Below are positions 53,191-61,932 of a DNA stretch of 64,000 nt, one piece after another. How positions within the stretch are numbered: position 1 is the first letter of the stretch; each line of letters opens with the position of its first letter. The notes under the pieces were generated by a model. That model ran no database searches. It had not been told where the DNA came from and saw only the letters and a program-made list of their open reading frames with translations. This stretch comes from Sneathiella marina (GTDB taxonomy: Bacteria > Pseudomonadota > Alphaproteobacteria > Sneathiellales > Sneathiellaceae), in the NCBI RefSeq assembly GCF_023746535.1, contig NZ_CP098747.1:3399501-3463500 (forward strand). The letters are read 5' to 3'. Position numbers and translations under genes: made by a program.

Positions 53191-53893
53191 CGGCGGCCAC
53201 CTGCTGCAGCGTGGTTTCAATGGAGGCAATCCGGCCGTCTTCAAGCCGCACCAGATGATCGCAGCGGCGCGCCAGTTGGTCATCATGGGTAATCAGAATG
53301 AGTGTCGCCTCTTGTTGCGCATGCAGCTCAAACATCAAATCAACAATGATATGTCCGGTTTTACCATCCAGATTTCCCGTGGGCTCGTCTGCCAGCAGAA
53401 TTTTCGGATTGGTACAAACCGCCCGCGCCAGAGCCACCCGTTGCTGTTCCCCGCCGGAAAGCTGAGACGGATAATGGCTTGACCGATCTGCCAGTCCCAC
53501 CGCTGCAAGTTTTTCCGCCGCCATTTCAAAGGCATCGGTCCGGCCGGCTAATTCAAGTGGAATAGCGATGTTTTCAAGGGCAGTCATGGTAGGAATAAGA
53601 TGGAAGGACTGGAAGACAATACCGATATTCTCCCGGCGAAATCGTGCTAATGCGTCCTCATCAAGTTTTTCGATGGCCTCACCCGCCATCAGCACGGATC
53701 CGGATGTGGGCACTTCCAGGCCCGCCATAATCGACATCAAAGTCGACTTGCCAGACCCCGATGGACCTACAATGCCCACGGTCTCCCCCGGCTGTACAGT
53801 CAAATCTATACCACGTAAGATATTGACAGGGCCGGCATCTGACTTAAGTGTGAGATGAATGTCTTTTAACGAGATGATAGGTTCTTGAGGCAA
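53183..53893 (-). CDS. ybbA: ABC transporter ATPase, LolD/YbbA family
   Basis: A 236-residue ATPase with Walker [19 protein letters not shown], signature [15 protein letters not shown] and Walker [18 protein letters not shown]. The EPTGNLD box and compact length mark the LolD/MacB type that powers FtsX-like permeases. Start is TTG with GGAAT 7-8 bases upstream; no ATG fits. It overlaps the permease start by 8 bases. Its start is 10 bases from the divergent tesA start, so both promoters must overlap coding sequence. Confidence 0.92.
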   Translation of the reverse strand: MPQEPIISLKDIHLTLKSDAGPVNILRGIDLTVQPGETVGIVGPSGSGKSTLMSIMAGLEVPTSGSVLMAGEAIEKLDEDALARFRRENIGIVFQSFHLIPTMTALENIAIPLELAGRTDAFEMAAEKLAAVGLADRSSHYPSQLSGGEQQRVALARAVCTNPKILLADEPTGNLDGKTGHIIVDLMFELHAQQEATLILITHDDQLARRCDHLVRLEDGRIASIETTLQQVAAGE

Positions 53894-53903
53894 TAGTATT
53901 CCA

Positions 53904-54566
53904 ATGCAAAATAGACGTGTTCTGACTTTGGCATATGGCGGTCAGCTATCAATAATCAACATATTTGCCGTTTTTATAGTGATTTTTTACGGTATCTGTG
54001 ATGCTTATGCCGAAAAATCGGTCAGAATTGTTGCCATTGGCGACAGTTTGACCGCCGGATATGGATTGCCACAAGGTGAGGATTTCCCGACCCAGCTTGA
54101 AGCGGCGCTGCGGGCCAAGGGCTTTGATGTGGTTGTCGACAATGCCGGTGTTTCCGGTGATACCACGACTGGCGGATTGCAGCGGCTGGACTGGGCACTT
54201 GGGAATGATGCGGATTTCGTTATCCTGGAACTGGGCGCCAATGATGCTTTGCGCGGCATCCAACCGAATGTTACCCGGGAAAACTTGGAAAAAATACTAA
54301 TTGTCCTGCAAAAGAAAAACATTCCAGTCCTGCTGACGGGAATGAAGGCCCCACCGAATATGGGCGCCAACTATACGACAGAGTTCGACAAGATCTTTCC
54401 CGAACTTGCAAAAAAATACGAAGCCGACTTCTATCCGTTCTTTCTGCAAGATGTGGCTGCTGACCCCGCCCTTAACCAAAGTGATTATATACATCCCAAC
54501 GCAGATGGCGTTAAAATCATCGTCAACAACATGCTGCCGTATGTGCAGCGCTTCATCGAAAACTAG
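53904..54566 (+). CDS. tesA: TesA-like GDSL esterase / lysophospholipase L1
   Basis: A 220-residue periplasmic SGNH hydrolase with a signal peptide (hydrophobic core FAVFIVIFYGICDAYA, cleavage about residue 36). Catalytic blocks are AIGDSLTAGYGLP (Ser), ELGANDALRG (Asn) and YIHPNADGV (His with Asp). It is the thioesterase I/protease I/lysophospholipase family member and lies back to back with ybbA, the conserved tesA-ybbA-ybbP cluster. The ribosome site for the ATG at 53904 is weak. Confidence 0.92.
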   Translation: MQNRRVLTLAYGGQLSIINIFAVFIVIFYGICDAYAEKSVRIVAIGDSLTAGYGLPQGEDFPTQLEAALRAKGFDVVVDNAGVSGDTTTGGLQRLDWALGNDADFVILELGANDALRGIQPNVTRENLEKILIVLQKKNIPVLLTGMKAPPNMGANYTTEFDKIFPELAKKYEADFYPFFLQDVAADPALNQSDYIHPNADGVKIIVNNMLPYVQRFIEN

Positions 54567-54616
54567 AGTCAGGCCCCGCTTGTCCGTAGCCCCAAATCCA
54601 AAACATAGGAAGTATC

Positions 54617-55654
54617 ATGAAATATAGAAAACTGGGTCGCTCGGACCTGGATGTCAGCGTCATTTGTCTGGGTACTATGACATGGGGAGAACAGAACAGC
54701 GAAGCCGATGCCCATGCGCAAATGGATTTGGCCAGGGATATGGGCGTCAATTTCCTTGACACAGCCGAGCTGTATCCCATTCCCCCCCGCGAAGAGACGC
54801 AAGGACTGTCAGAGATACATATCGGAAACTGGCTTACATCACGAAAGGCCAGGGACGAGATGATCATTGCGACAAAAGCTGTCGGGCCGACAGATAGTCT
54901 GTATTTTCGCGGCGAGCCGGCAAAGCTGAAGGCGCGTCATCTTGAGGAGGGGGTCAACAAAAGCCTGAAGAATCTGCAAACGGATTATATCGACTTGTAT
55001 CAGCTGCATTGGCCGGAACGCTCCACCAACTATTTTGGCAAGCTGGGCTATGAACATGTGGAAGAAGAAGACGACACGCCGCTGCTGGAAACCCTGACGG
55101 CGCTGGGCGACATCGTCAAATCAGGTAAAATCCGGCAGATCGGCATCTCCAATGAAAGCGCCTGGGGCATCATGCATTATCTGCATCTGGCCGAACAACA
55201 TAACCTGCCCCGAATGGCAGCAGTACAAAATCCGTATAGTCTGTTAAACCGGACTTATGAGGTTGGTTCCGCCGAGGTTTCCATTCGCGAGCATTGCGGC
55301 TTGCTAGCCTATTCCCCAAGCGCCATGGGCGTATTGTCCGGAAAATACCTGAACGGAGCCAAACCGGCAGGGGCCCGGCATACGGTTTATGACCGGTTCA
55401 AACGCTACACGACCGATCTGGCTGACAAAATGGCCGGTAAATATTTTGCCCTGGCTCAGGAAAATAACCTCAACCCTATCCAAATGGCCCTTTCCTTCGT
55501 CAACAGTCGGCAATTTGTTACGTCTTCCATTATCGGTGCAACAACACTCGACCAACTGAAGGAAAATATTGAAAGCATCAATCTGGAACTCTCAGATGAC
55601 ATTATCGCGGAAATTGATAAGATACATATGATGCACCCTTTTCCCTGCCCGTAA
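54617..55654 (+). CDS. tas: NADP(H)-dependent aldo-keto reductase (Tas family)
   Basis: A 345-residue TIM-barrel oxidoreductase. LGTMTWGEQNSEADAHAQMDLARD and NFLDTAELYPIPPREETQGLSE match Tas of E. coli. The catalytic tetrad shows Asp and Tyr in DTAELYP, Lys in ATKAVGP, and His in YQLHWPER. The Tas family reduces carbonyls, but its natural substrate is unsettled. Ribosome site AGGAAG 5 bases upstream. thpR follows after 12 bases, likely in one transcript. Confidence 0.9.
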   Translation: MKYRKLGRSDLDVSVICLGTMTWGEQNSEADAHAQMDLARDMGVNFLDTAELYPIPPREETQGLSEIHIGNWLTSRKARDEMIIATKAVGPTDSLYFRGEPAKLKARHLEEGVNKSLKNLQTDYIDLYQLHWPERSTNYFGKLGYEHVEEEDDTPLLETLTALGDIVKSGKIRQIGISNESAWGIMHYLHLAEQHNLPRMAAVQNPYSLLNRTYEVGSAEVSIREHCGLLAYSPSAMGVLSGKYLNGAKPAGARHTVYDRFKRYTTDLADKMAGKYFALAQENNLNPIQMALSFVNSRQFVTSSIIGATTLDQLKENIESINLELSDDIIAEIDKIHMMHPFPCP

Positions 55655-55666
55655 AGGATATGAGCA

Positions 55667-56242
55667 ATGCGCCTTTTCGTTGCAATAGCCTTACCGCAAG
55701 AAGTGAAAGACATTATTGCCACGTTACGCGGCGGCATTCCGGATGCACGCTGGATCGCCGCTGAGAACTTTCACATCACGTTGGCATTTATCGGCGACGT
55801 TCAGCCGCCGGATATGCTGGACATATCTTCTGCGCTAGGGAAATTGGCCCATCCAGCATTTCATCTGGATATTGAGGATGCGGGCGTATTCGGCAGTAAT
55901 AAGCGCCCGCGTATCCTTTGGGCGGGTGTCCGTAACCTGGAAACACTGACTTTATTACATCAGAAAATCGTCACAGCTATCGAATCCATCGGTATCAAAA
56001 TTGAGGACAGACGTTTTCGACCACATATCACCCTGGCCAGAGTCCATAAATCACCCTACGAGAAGGTCAGGAACTATCTGACTGATCATGCTTTGTTCAA
56101 AACGAAACCGGTAGCTGTGAATAGTTTTTCTTTGTTTTCGAGCCATCTCGCCTCTTCAGGCGCCATTTACAATGAAGAGGTAATTTTCGATCTCGATCCT
56201 GTCGATGCAGCAGTATCGGCACAAACAAGCTTAGGCTCATAA
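55667..56242 (+). CDS. thpR: RNA 2',3'-cyclic phosphodiesterase
   Basis: A 191-residue 2H-family protein. It carries the two catalytic HxTx motifs, FHITLAFIGDV (about residue 37) and PHITLARVHK (about residue 122), and starts MRLFVAIALPQEVK, standard for ThpR. It opens 2',3'-cyclic phosphate RNA ends. Ribosome site AAGGA, and just 12 bases after the aldo-keto reductase gene. Confidence 0.93.
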   Translation: MRLFVAIALPQEVKDIIATLRGGIPDARWIAAENFHITLAFIGDVQPPDMLDISSALGKLAHPAFHLDIEDAGVFGSNKRPRILWAGVRNLETLTLLHQKIVTAIESIGIKIEDRRFRPHITLARVHKSPYEKVRNYLTDHALFKTKPVAVNSFSLFSSHLASSGAIYNEEVIFDLDPVDAAVSAQTSLGS

Positions 56243-56252
56243 AGTTGGAGTT

Positions 56253-57149
56253 CTAACGGATTGAATGCCCGCCTTCTTTCAAACGACGGGCAATTTCGGA
56301 AATATGATCGGGGCCGATTTCACAGCAGCCACCAATTATCGTCGCGCCCTGGGCGACCCATCCCATGGCAAAATCCCCATATGCTTCCGGACCCAGATCA
56401 TCCCGTTCATGGAGAGCCTCAATGGTTGCAGAATCGACCAGAAACTCCTTGGTTATCTTTGTAAAACCGTTGGCGTAAGCCCCAAATGGCTTCCCGAACT
56501 CATTGAGTATCTCCAACGCGGCAGAGACAGCCTCTGGCCGGGAGCAATTGATCAACAGGGCATCCGGCTGATAAAGATCGACGAGCGATTGCATATGGGA
56601 TAAGGGCTCGCCGGACCTGAGTTTCGTTCCGTCAAAATCATCGACCGTCATCGCCACCCAATTCAGTTTTTCGGAGCCCTGCATCGCACGCAATGCACCT
56701 TCGGCCTGTCTCAACGATGACATGGTTTCCGCCACGACAATATCCGCACGATCCGCTAGTTTCGAAATAATCTCCCGGTACAGACTTTCCGCTATTTCCG
56801 GTATCGGGCATGTTTCTGGCCGATAAGACGCCACCAATGGTCCCAAGGACAATGCGATACGTGCAGAGCTGTATGACCGCCTTGCCTGCTCTGCCATGGT
56901 CATGGCGTTATCCAGTAACAGGTCAAACTGGTCTTCCAAATTTTCCGGCCGTAACCGATCCCGATGAACTGCATAGGTATTGGTGGTGGCAATTGTTGCG
57001 CCCGACTTAAAGTAATCTCGATGGACATCGGCGACAATTTCCGGATTTTCCATCATTACTGCCGTTGACCACAGAGGCGTTGCCCGATCTTCCGAACGGT
57101 TTACGATCTCTTGTCCAATCGATCCGTCCAGGAGCGTGATGTCCGCCAT
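56253..57149 (-). CDS. Homocysteine S-methyltransferase family protein
   Basis: A 298-residue TIM-barrel zinc methyltransferase. The three Zn ligands are the Cys in LLINCSRPEAV and the CC pair in IIGGCCEIGPDHI near the C-terminus. It starts ITLLDGSIGQEI. Members transfer a methyl group from S-methylmethionine, betaine or another donor to homocysteine. The ATG at 57149 follows AAGGGGG by 6 bases. The next minus-strand gene upstream, rsmJ, is separated by 67 bases. Confidence 0.9.
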   Translation of the reverse strand: MADITLLDGSIGQEIVNRSEDRATPLWSTAVMMENPEIVADVHRDYFKSGATIATTNTYAVHRDRLRPENLEDQFDLLLDNAMTMAEQARRSYSSARIALSLGPLVASYRPETCPIPEIAESLYREIISKLADRADIVVAETMSSLRQAEGALRAMQGSEKLNWVAMTVDDFDGTKLRSGEPLSHMQSLVDLYQPDALLINCSRPEAVSAALEILNEFGKPFGAYANGFTKITKEFLVDSATIEALHERDDLGPEAYGDFAMGWVAQGATIIGGCCEIGPDHISEIARRLKEGGHSIR

Positions 57150-57216
57150 ATTCAACCCCCTTCAACAGTCCATTAGTTTGCGAAATAAGGCTGATTTTAA
57201 CATATCAAACGCGCAC

Positions 57217-57810
57217 CTACCGCATAAACACGTCATAGCGTGTCGATTTGCCGACAATTTGATGCGATGGAGCTGGAAAACCGGGAATCGGTTCCCCGCG
57301 CCGCGGCCATTTCAACACCACTCGCTTCGAAGCCGTATCCAAAGCAATTCTCAGCAATTCGGCGCAATCTGGGTCATGGCCAACCAGGTCCCTCAACTGC
57401 CGCATTTCATTTTTCACGAGTGCGGACTTGGATCGCGGCGGATGCATTGGATCGATCAGAATTGTCTCCGCTGCGAGATCAGGAAGCAACTTTCGTGCAT
57501 CTCCATGGATCAAATGCATTCGACCGATAATTTCTGCCAGTTCACCATTTGTGGCTGCGGCTCGCCGCATGCCGTCCGACAATAATTGATGAACTTGTGC
57601 CGATCTTTCGATCATTGTGACAGAGGCCCCTAACGACGCCAAAAGAAAGGCGTCCCGGCCGAGACCCGCTGTTGCATCAACAATGACCGGGACGGTGCGA
57701 CCCCGAAACCCAAGTGCCTTTGGCAAATCCTGTTGCTTGCCGCCACCAAATCGACGCCGATGACCAACGGCGCCGCCGACGAAGTCACATTTGAGTTCGG
57801 GTGTTTTCAT
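57217..57810 (-). CDS. rsmJ: RsmJ-like 16S rRNA (guanine1516-N2)-methyltransferase
   Basis: A 197-residue SAM methyltransferase. DATAGLGRDAFLLASLGASVTMIERS is the SAM motif with the RsmJ-specific AGLGRDAF. ILIDPMHPPRSKSALVKNEMR is the catalytic DPMxP segment. N-terminal DFVGGAVGHRRRFGGGKQQ and C-terminal KWPRRG complete the match. It should methylate G1516 of 16S rRNA. It starts 9 bases after the speE stop, with AAGG as ribosome site, so the two are cotranscribed. Confidence 0.9.
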   Translation of the reverse strand: MKTPELKCDFVGGAVGHRRRFGGGKQQDLPKALGFRGRTVPVIVDATAGLGRDAFLLASLGASVTMIERSAQVHQLLSDGMRRAAATNGELAEIIGRMHLIHGDARKLLPDLAAETILIDPMHPPRSKSALVKNEMRQLRDLVGHDPDCAELLRIALDTASKRVVLKWPRRGEPIPGFPAPSHQIVGKSTRYDVFMR

Positions 57811-57819
57811 CCGATTGCC

Positions 57820-58734
57820 TTAAAATCCCAGATTTGTCTTCCACCAGGTCGGCAAAGCAAAGGACGCCTTGTGCAAACCTGCATTATAATGACGGCCTGT
57901 GTGCGATTTTATCGGCTGCGAATAATCATATCCATCGTGACTATACAAGAAAAATCCGAATTCCGCTGCGGGATAAAGCTGGACGATGGACCGATAAGCG
58001 GCCGCGTGAGGCAAAAGTTTATCCGATTGCATGATAGAAACAAGATTTTGATCCTTGTCACCACATAATTCCTGCAGGAAGTAAGCCCTCTCTTTGCCGA
58101 CAAAAATGCTATCGCTGTCCAGGACAACTCCGTCCGCCTTGATACAAGCGGAAAAATTTTCGCAGAATTCACGGGTAAACACACTGGCTGAAGGGCCGAC
58201 GGGCTCGCTCAGATCAAGGATGATCACATCAAACTGATCATTCTTCCGACGAGCTTCACGCATATATTCTGCAGCATCGCCAATAATCAACTCGACCCGA
58301 GGATCCCGGTAGTCCCCGTTGATGGCCAAATATTCCTTCGACACCTCAACAACCCGTTCATCAATTTCCACCATGACAACTCGGGTGACGAAGTCATGAA
58401 CCAGAACCTCCCGCAGAATACCCCCGTCGCCGCCACCGACGATGAGGACTTCCGCATTTTCACGGCGGCGCCCCAGCAAGGGCACATGAACCGCCATCTC
58501 ATGATACATAAACTCATCCGCATGGGAGGCCTGAACCAGGTCATCCAGGGTTAGTATCCGGCCGAATATTTCATGCTCATAAATCTCAATTTTCTGAAAC
58601 GGACTTTGCTCGGAATGCAACAGCGTCATGTCGAGCGCGTGGGTAAAGGCGATGCCCTCGGTTTCCTCGTGCCACCATTGGCGGCTTGCTTCGTTAATTT
58701 TTGTCATGCTTCTACTTGCTTTTTCCTGCGCCAT
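57820..58734 (-). CDS. speE: Polyamine aminopropyltransferase (spermidine synthase family)
   Basis: A 304-residue enzyme. The decarboxylated-SAM site shows VLIVGGGDGGILREVL and VVMVEIDERVVEVSKEY; the catalytic Asp lies in IILDLSEPVGPS (here D-L rather than the usual D-S/T). ILTLDDLVQASHADEFMYHEMAVHVPLL is also typical. It transfers aminopropyl to putrescine, possibly to another polyamine; a thermospermine or norspermidine variant cannot be excluded. Two starts are possible (58734 and M10 at 58707). No speD is nearby. Confidence 0.88.
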   Translation of the reverse strand: MAQEKASRSMTKINEASRQWWHEETEGIAFTHALDMTLLHSEQSPFQKIEIYEHEIFGRILTLDDLVQASHADEFMYHEMAVHVPLLGRRRENAEVLIVGGGDGGILREVLVHDFVTRVVMVEIDERVVEVSKEYLAINGDYRDPRVELIIGDAAEYMREARRKNDQFDVIILDLSEPVGPSASVFTREFCENFSACIKADGVVLDSDSIFVGKERAYFLQELCGDKDQNLVSIMQSDKLLPHAAAYRSIVQLYPAAEFGFFLYSHDGYDYSQPIKSHTGRHYNAGLHKASFALPTWWKTNLGF

Positions 58735-58866
58735 TCATGATCACATTCCACGCACCTGATTGCTGGACAACTTGGTGCAACAACGACATAGTCTCTAACA
58801 GTGCGCTTATACTGGAAAGCGGTCGTCGATGACACCCTTTCAAATACAGCTGAGGAGACTTGACAA

Positions 58867-59154
58867 ATGACCTCCAAACTAACGCTCAAGGAAATTCAAG
58901 ACGGCTTGCAGGTGGTTGAGGGGTGGCAGCTGGTTGTCGGGCGTGACGCCATCTCGAAGGAATTTCGCTTCAAAGACTTTAACCGGGCGTTCGCCTTTAT
59001 GACCCGCGTCGCCCTGAAAGCTGAGAAAATGGATCACCATCCGGAATGGTTCAACGTCTATAACAAGGTCCAGGTCACCCTCGCCACCCACGATGTAGAC
59101 GGCGTGAGTGACAAGGATTTCAAACTGGCAAAATTTATGGACGCCGCCGTGTAA
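58867..59154 (+). CDS. phhB: Pterin-4a-carbinolamine dehydratase
   Basis: A 95-residue DCoH-family protein. The active-site stretch [29 protein letters not shown] has the conserved HH and His residues of the family. It recycles the carbinolamine of tetrahydropterin cofactors. Ribosome site AGGAG upstream. No phenylalanine hydroxylase is near. It is convergent with the SDR gene, whose stop is 3 bases after its own. Confidence 0.94.
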   Translation: MTSKLTLKEIQDGLQVVEGWQLVVGRDAISKEFRFKDFNRAFAFMTRVALKAEKMDHHPEWFNVYNKVQVTLATHDVDGVSDKDFKLAKFMDAAV

Positions 59155-59157
59155 CCT

Positions 59158-59919
59158 TTATTTCGGGGCCATTCGAATGGCACCGTCAAGACGGATGACT
59201 TCGCCGTTCAGCATCTGGTTTTCGACAATTTGCTGTGCCAGGGACGCATATTCATCGGGAAAGCCCAAACGGCTTGGGAACGGAACACTGGCACCCAGGG
59301 CCGACTGCACGTCGTCAGGCAGGCTTTTTAGCAACGGTGTTTCAAACAATCCCGGTGCAATGGTCATGACGCGCACGCCGACAGAGGCCAGATCCCGTGC
59401 AATGGGTAAGGTCATGCCGACGATACCGCCTTTTGAGGCAGCATAGGCAGCTTGTCCGATTTGGCCATCATAAGCCGCCACTGACGCCGTATTGATGCAA
59501 ACCCCTCGCTCGCCGCTGTCCATTGGGTCCAGTTTTACCATATCATCGGCAGCCCGGCGCAAACAATTGAAACTGCCAACCAGATTGACGGAGATAACTT
59601 GTTCAAATTTGTCCAGTGGATGCATTCCCCGGCTGGAAACAGTTTTGGCAGCCGGGCCGATGCCGGCGCAATTGACCAGAATTCTCGCCGGACCGTGAGC
59701 GCTGCGAGCCATTTCAAACGCGGCTTCCACAGAGGTATCATCCGATACATTCACAGCGCAGGCAACACCACCGATTTCCTCTGCTATTGCTTGTCCCGCC
59801 TCGGCATTCATATCAAATATAGCGACTTTCGCCCCGGCTTTAGCCAGCATTCTCGCAGTTGCCTGGCCAAGGCCGGATGCGCCGCCTGTGACAATCGCCG
59901 CTTTTTCTGAAATATCCAT
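59158..59919 (-). CDS. SDR dehydrogenase, 3-hydroxyacyl-CoA dehydrogenase type 2-like
   Basis: A 253-residue short-chain dehydrogenase with cofactor motif TGGASGLGQATA and an acidic FDMN after beta-2, implying NAD. The catalytic set is Asn in SVNLVGSF, Ser in INTASVAAYDGQIGQ, and YAASKGG (Tyr and Lys). LPIARDLASVGVRVMTIAPGLFETPLL and the closely spaced tail GEVIRLDGAIRM resemble HSD17B10-type 3-hydroxy-2-methylbutyryl-CoA dehydrogenase. The ATG at 59919 follows GGAGAG. Probably acts on short-chain acyl-CoA. Confidence 0.9.
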   Translation of the reverse strand: MDISEKAAIVTGGASGLGQATARMLAKAGAKVAIFDMNAEAGQAIAEEIGGVACAVNVSDDTSVEAAFEMARSAHGPARILVNCAGIGPAAKTVSSRGMHPLDKFEQVISVNLVGSFNCLRRAADDMVKLDPMDSGERGVCINTASVAAYDGQIGQAAYAASKGGIVGMTLPIARDLASVGVRVMTIAPGLFETPLLKSLPDDVQSALGASVPFPSRLGFPDEYASLAQQIVENQMLNGEVIRLDGAIRMAPK

Positions 59920-60039
59920 TTTTCTCTCCAATTTCTTTCATCTAAATCCAGAATTCTGCCGCCTTCCTTACACGGCCAGACAGAAAAAGTGAAGGCACTG
60001 GTTCTTGCATTCTGAAAGCCAGAGGGGCATATACATGGA

Positions 60040-60423
60040 ATGACGAAACCATCAGACGATGATATATCCGCGTTCGATGCGGAAAAGCTTCAAAAAGACA
60101 AATTGCTTGTTATGCGGGAGTTTGGTCAGAAACTTCGCCGTAATGTGGGCAAAATTCCGTTTGCCGATGATGTCACAGCAAGCTTCTATTGCGCAGTTGA
60201 CGGGAAAAGCCCGGCCTTCGTCAAAGCTATCCTGTTTGGCGCCCTAGCCTATTTTATTATGCCGGCCGATGTCATTCCCGATTTCATTGCCGGTCTCGGT
60301 TTTACGGATGATGCCAGCGTCCTGATTGCGGCAATGACAACCGTCAGTCGGCATATCACCGATGAACATCGCAAAAAGGCTGATGCATTCCTCGAGAAGG
60401 AAACGGCAGATTCCGAATCCTGA
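60040..60423 (+). CDS. YkvA/DUF1232 family protein
   Basis: A 127-residue protein with one membrane-spanning stretch: the DUF1232 core is KAILFGALAYFIMPADVIPDFIAGLGFTDDASVLIAAM (about residues 60-97), with acidic flanks. Function unknown. GAGGGG lies about 13 bases before the ATG, longer than usual, so the start is somewhat uncertain. Stands alone between the SDR gene and the CoA-transferase pair. Confidence 0.87.
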   Translation: MTKPSDDDISAFDAEKLQKDKLLVMREFGQKLRRNVGKIPFADDVTASFYCAVDGKSPAFVKAILFGALAYFIMPADVIPDFIAGLGFTDDASVLIAAMTTVSRHITDEHRKKADAFLEKETADSES

Positions 60424-60462
60424 CCTTTAATAACCTTCGATTACCAAGTAAATTTCAAAAAA

Positions 60463-60493
60463 TTGTGCAAAGCAGCATTTTTTTTGATATATA
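60463..60493 (+). promoter_or_regulatory. Possible promoter of the CoA-transferase operon
   Basis: TTGTGC (60463-60468) with GATATA 17 bases later (60486-60491), or TATATA at 60488-60493, lies about 45-75 bases before the first CoA-transferase start. Motif match is modest. Confidence 0.3.
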
Positions 60494-60538
60494 GCTACCA
60501 TATTGCCCAGCCTGGTTAGCCAAGAAGGAGCTTGCTGA

Positions 60539-61255
60539 ATGAGTGACCGTAAGATTTATGCCGATGCGACAACGGCCCTTGAGGGATTGTTGACGGACGG
60601 AATGACCTTGATGTCCGGTGGATTTGGACTATGTGGAATCCCTGAAACTCTCATCGATGCAGTGAAAGATTCGGGAACAACAAACCTCACCGTAATCTCC
60701 AATAACGCAGGTGTTGATGGTATCGGTCTTGGCGTTCTCCTGGAAAGCAAACAGATTTCCACCATGATTTCTTCCTATGTTGGAGAAAACAAGCTGTTCG
60801 CGGAACAATATCTTGCCGGGGATCTGGAAGTTGTTTTTACACCACAAGGAACCTTGTCCGAGCAAATTCGCGCCGGTGGGGCTGGTATTCCAGCCTTCTA
60901 TACGAAAACAGGCGTCGGAACACTTGTAAGTGAAGGCAAGGAAGTCAAAAACTTCGACGGTGAAGATTATGTCATGGAACGCGGCCTGACCGCCGACGTC
61001 GCTCTCGTCCATGCCTATATGGCTGACAAGGAGGGAAATCTTGTTTTCCGCAAGACGGCCCGGAACTTTAACCCCATGATGGCAACAGCAGGCCGGACTA
61101 CTGTAGCGGAAGTAGAACATTTGGTGGAGCCGGGCGAAATCGATCCCGACCATATCGTAGTTCCCGGAATTTTCGTTCAGCGTATCGTGCATGTGCCAAA
61201 TCCGGTGAAGCATATCGAGCAACGGACTACTCGCCCCAGAAACCAGGTCGCCTGA
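60539..61255 (+). CDS. 3-oxoacid CoA-transferase, subunit A
   Basis: A 238-residue alpha subunit of a family I CoA-transferase (succinyl-CoA:3-oxoacid or acetoacetate type). GGFGLCGIPETLIDAV is the CoA-binding glycine loop, followed by ISNNAGVDGIGLG and GGAGIPAFYTKTGVGT. Strong AAGGAG ribosome site, 8 bases. The beta subunit follows 25 bases downstream. The pair most likely activates acetoacetate with succinyl-CoA for ketone-body or polyhydroxybutyrate use. Confidence 0.93.
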   Translation: MSDRKIYADATTALEGLLTDGMTLMSGGFGLCGIPETLIDAVKDSGTTNLTVISNNAGVDGIGLGVLLESKQISTMISSYVGENKLFAEQYLAGDLEVVFTPQGTLSEQIRAGGAGIPAFYTKTGVGTLVSEGKEVKNFDGEDYVMERGLTADVALVHAYMADKEGNLVFRKTARNFNPMMATAGRTTVAEVEHLVEPGEIDPDHIVVPGIFVQRIVHVPNPVKHIEQRTTRPRNQVA

Positions 61256-61280
61256 CCGATCACGCAAAGGATAAGATAAA

Positions 61281-61922
61281 ATGGCTTGGACAAGAGATCA
61301 AATGGCACAACGCGCCGCCCAGGAACTGGAAGATGGATTTTACGTAAATCTTGGCATTGGTATCCCGACACTCGTATCGAATTTCATCCCCGATGGGATG
61401 GAAATCCAGTTGCAAAGCGAAAACGGGATGCTCGGCATGGGTCCTTTTCCTTTTGAGGGGGAGGAAGATGCCGACCTTATCAATGCAGGTAAGCAAACCG
61501 TAACTGAGTTACCGACAACCAGCTATTTTTCCAATGCGGATTCATTTGGCATGGTTCGGGGCGGACATATCAATCTTTCCATTCTCGGCGCCATGCAGGT
61601 TGCTGAAAACGGTGACCTGGCCAACTGGATGATCCCGGGCAAGATGGTCAAGGGCATGGGCGGTGCCATGGATCTGGTGGCCGGTGTAAAAAAAGTTATC
61701 GTACTTATGGAACACACTGCCAAAGATCAGCCCAAGCTTCTGAAAACCTGTAATTTACCTTTAACCGGTAAAAATGTGGTTGATATGGTAATCAGTGACT
61801 TGGCTGTCTTTACGTTCGACCGATCCGGAAACTCCGGCATGAAACTGATCGAGCTTGCTGATGGCGTAACATTGGAAGAAGTTCAAGCAAAAACAGAAGC
61901 TTCCTTTGACGTGGCTCTCTAA
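61281..61922 (+). CDS. 3-oxoacid CoA-transferase, subunit B
   Basis: A 213-residue beta subunit. The catalytic Glu is in [13 protein letters not shown] (about residue 54), with [18 protein letters not shown] before it and [14 protein letters not shown] after. The Glu forms the acyl-CoA thioester intermediate. It completes the transferase with the preceding subunit. It is convergent with the succinate-semialdehyde dehydrogenase gene, 10 bases between stops. Confidence 0.93.
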   Translation: MAWTRDQMAQRAAQELEDGFYVNLGIGIPTLVSNFIPDGMEIQLQSENGMLGMGPFPFEGEEDADLINAGKQTVTELPTTSYFSNADSFGMVRGGHINLSILGAMQVAENGDLANWMIPGKMVKGMGGAMDLVAGVKKVIVLMEHTAKDQPKLLKTCNLPLTGKNVVDMVISDLAVFTFDRSGNSGMKLIELADGVTLEEVQAKTEASFDVAL

Positions 61923-61932
61923 GACCCTGCTG

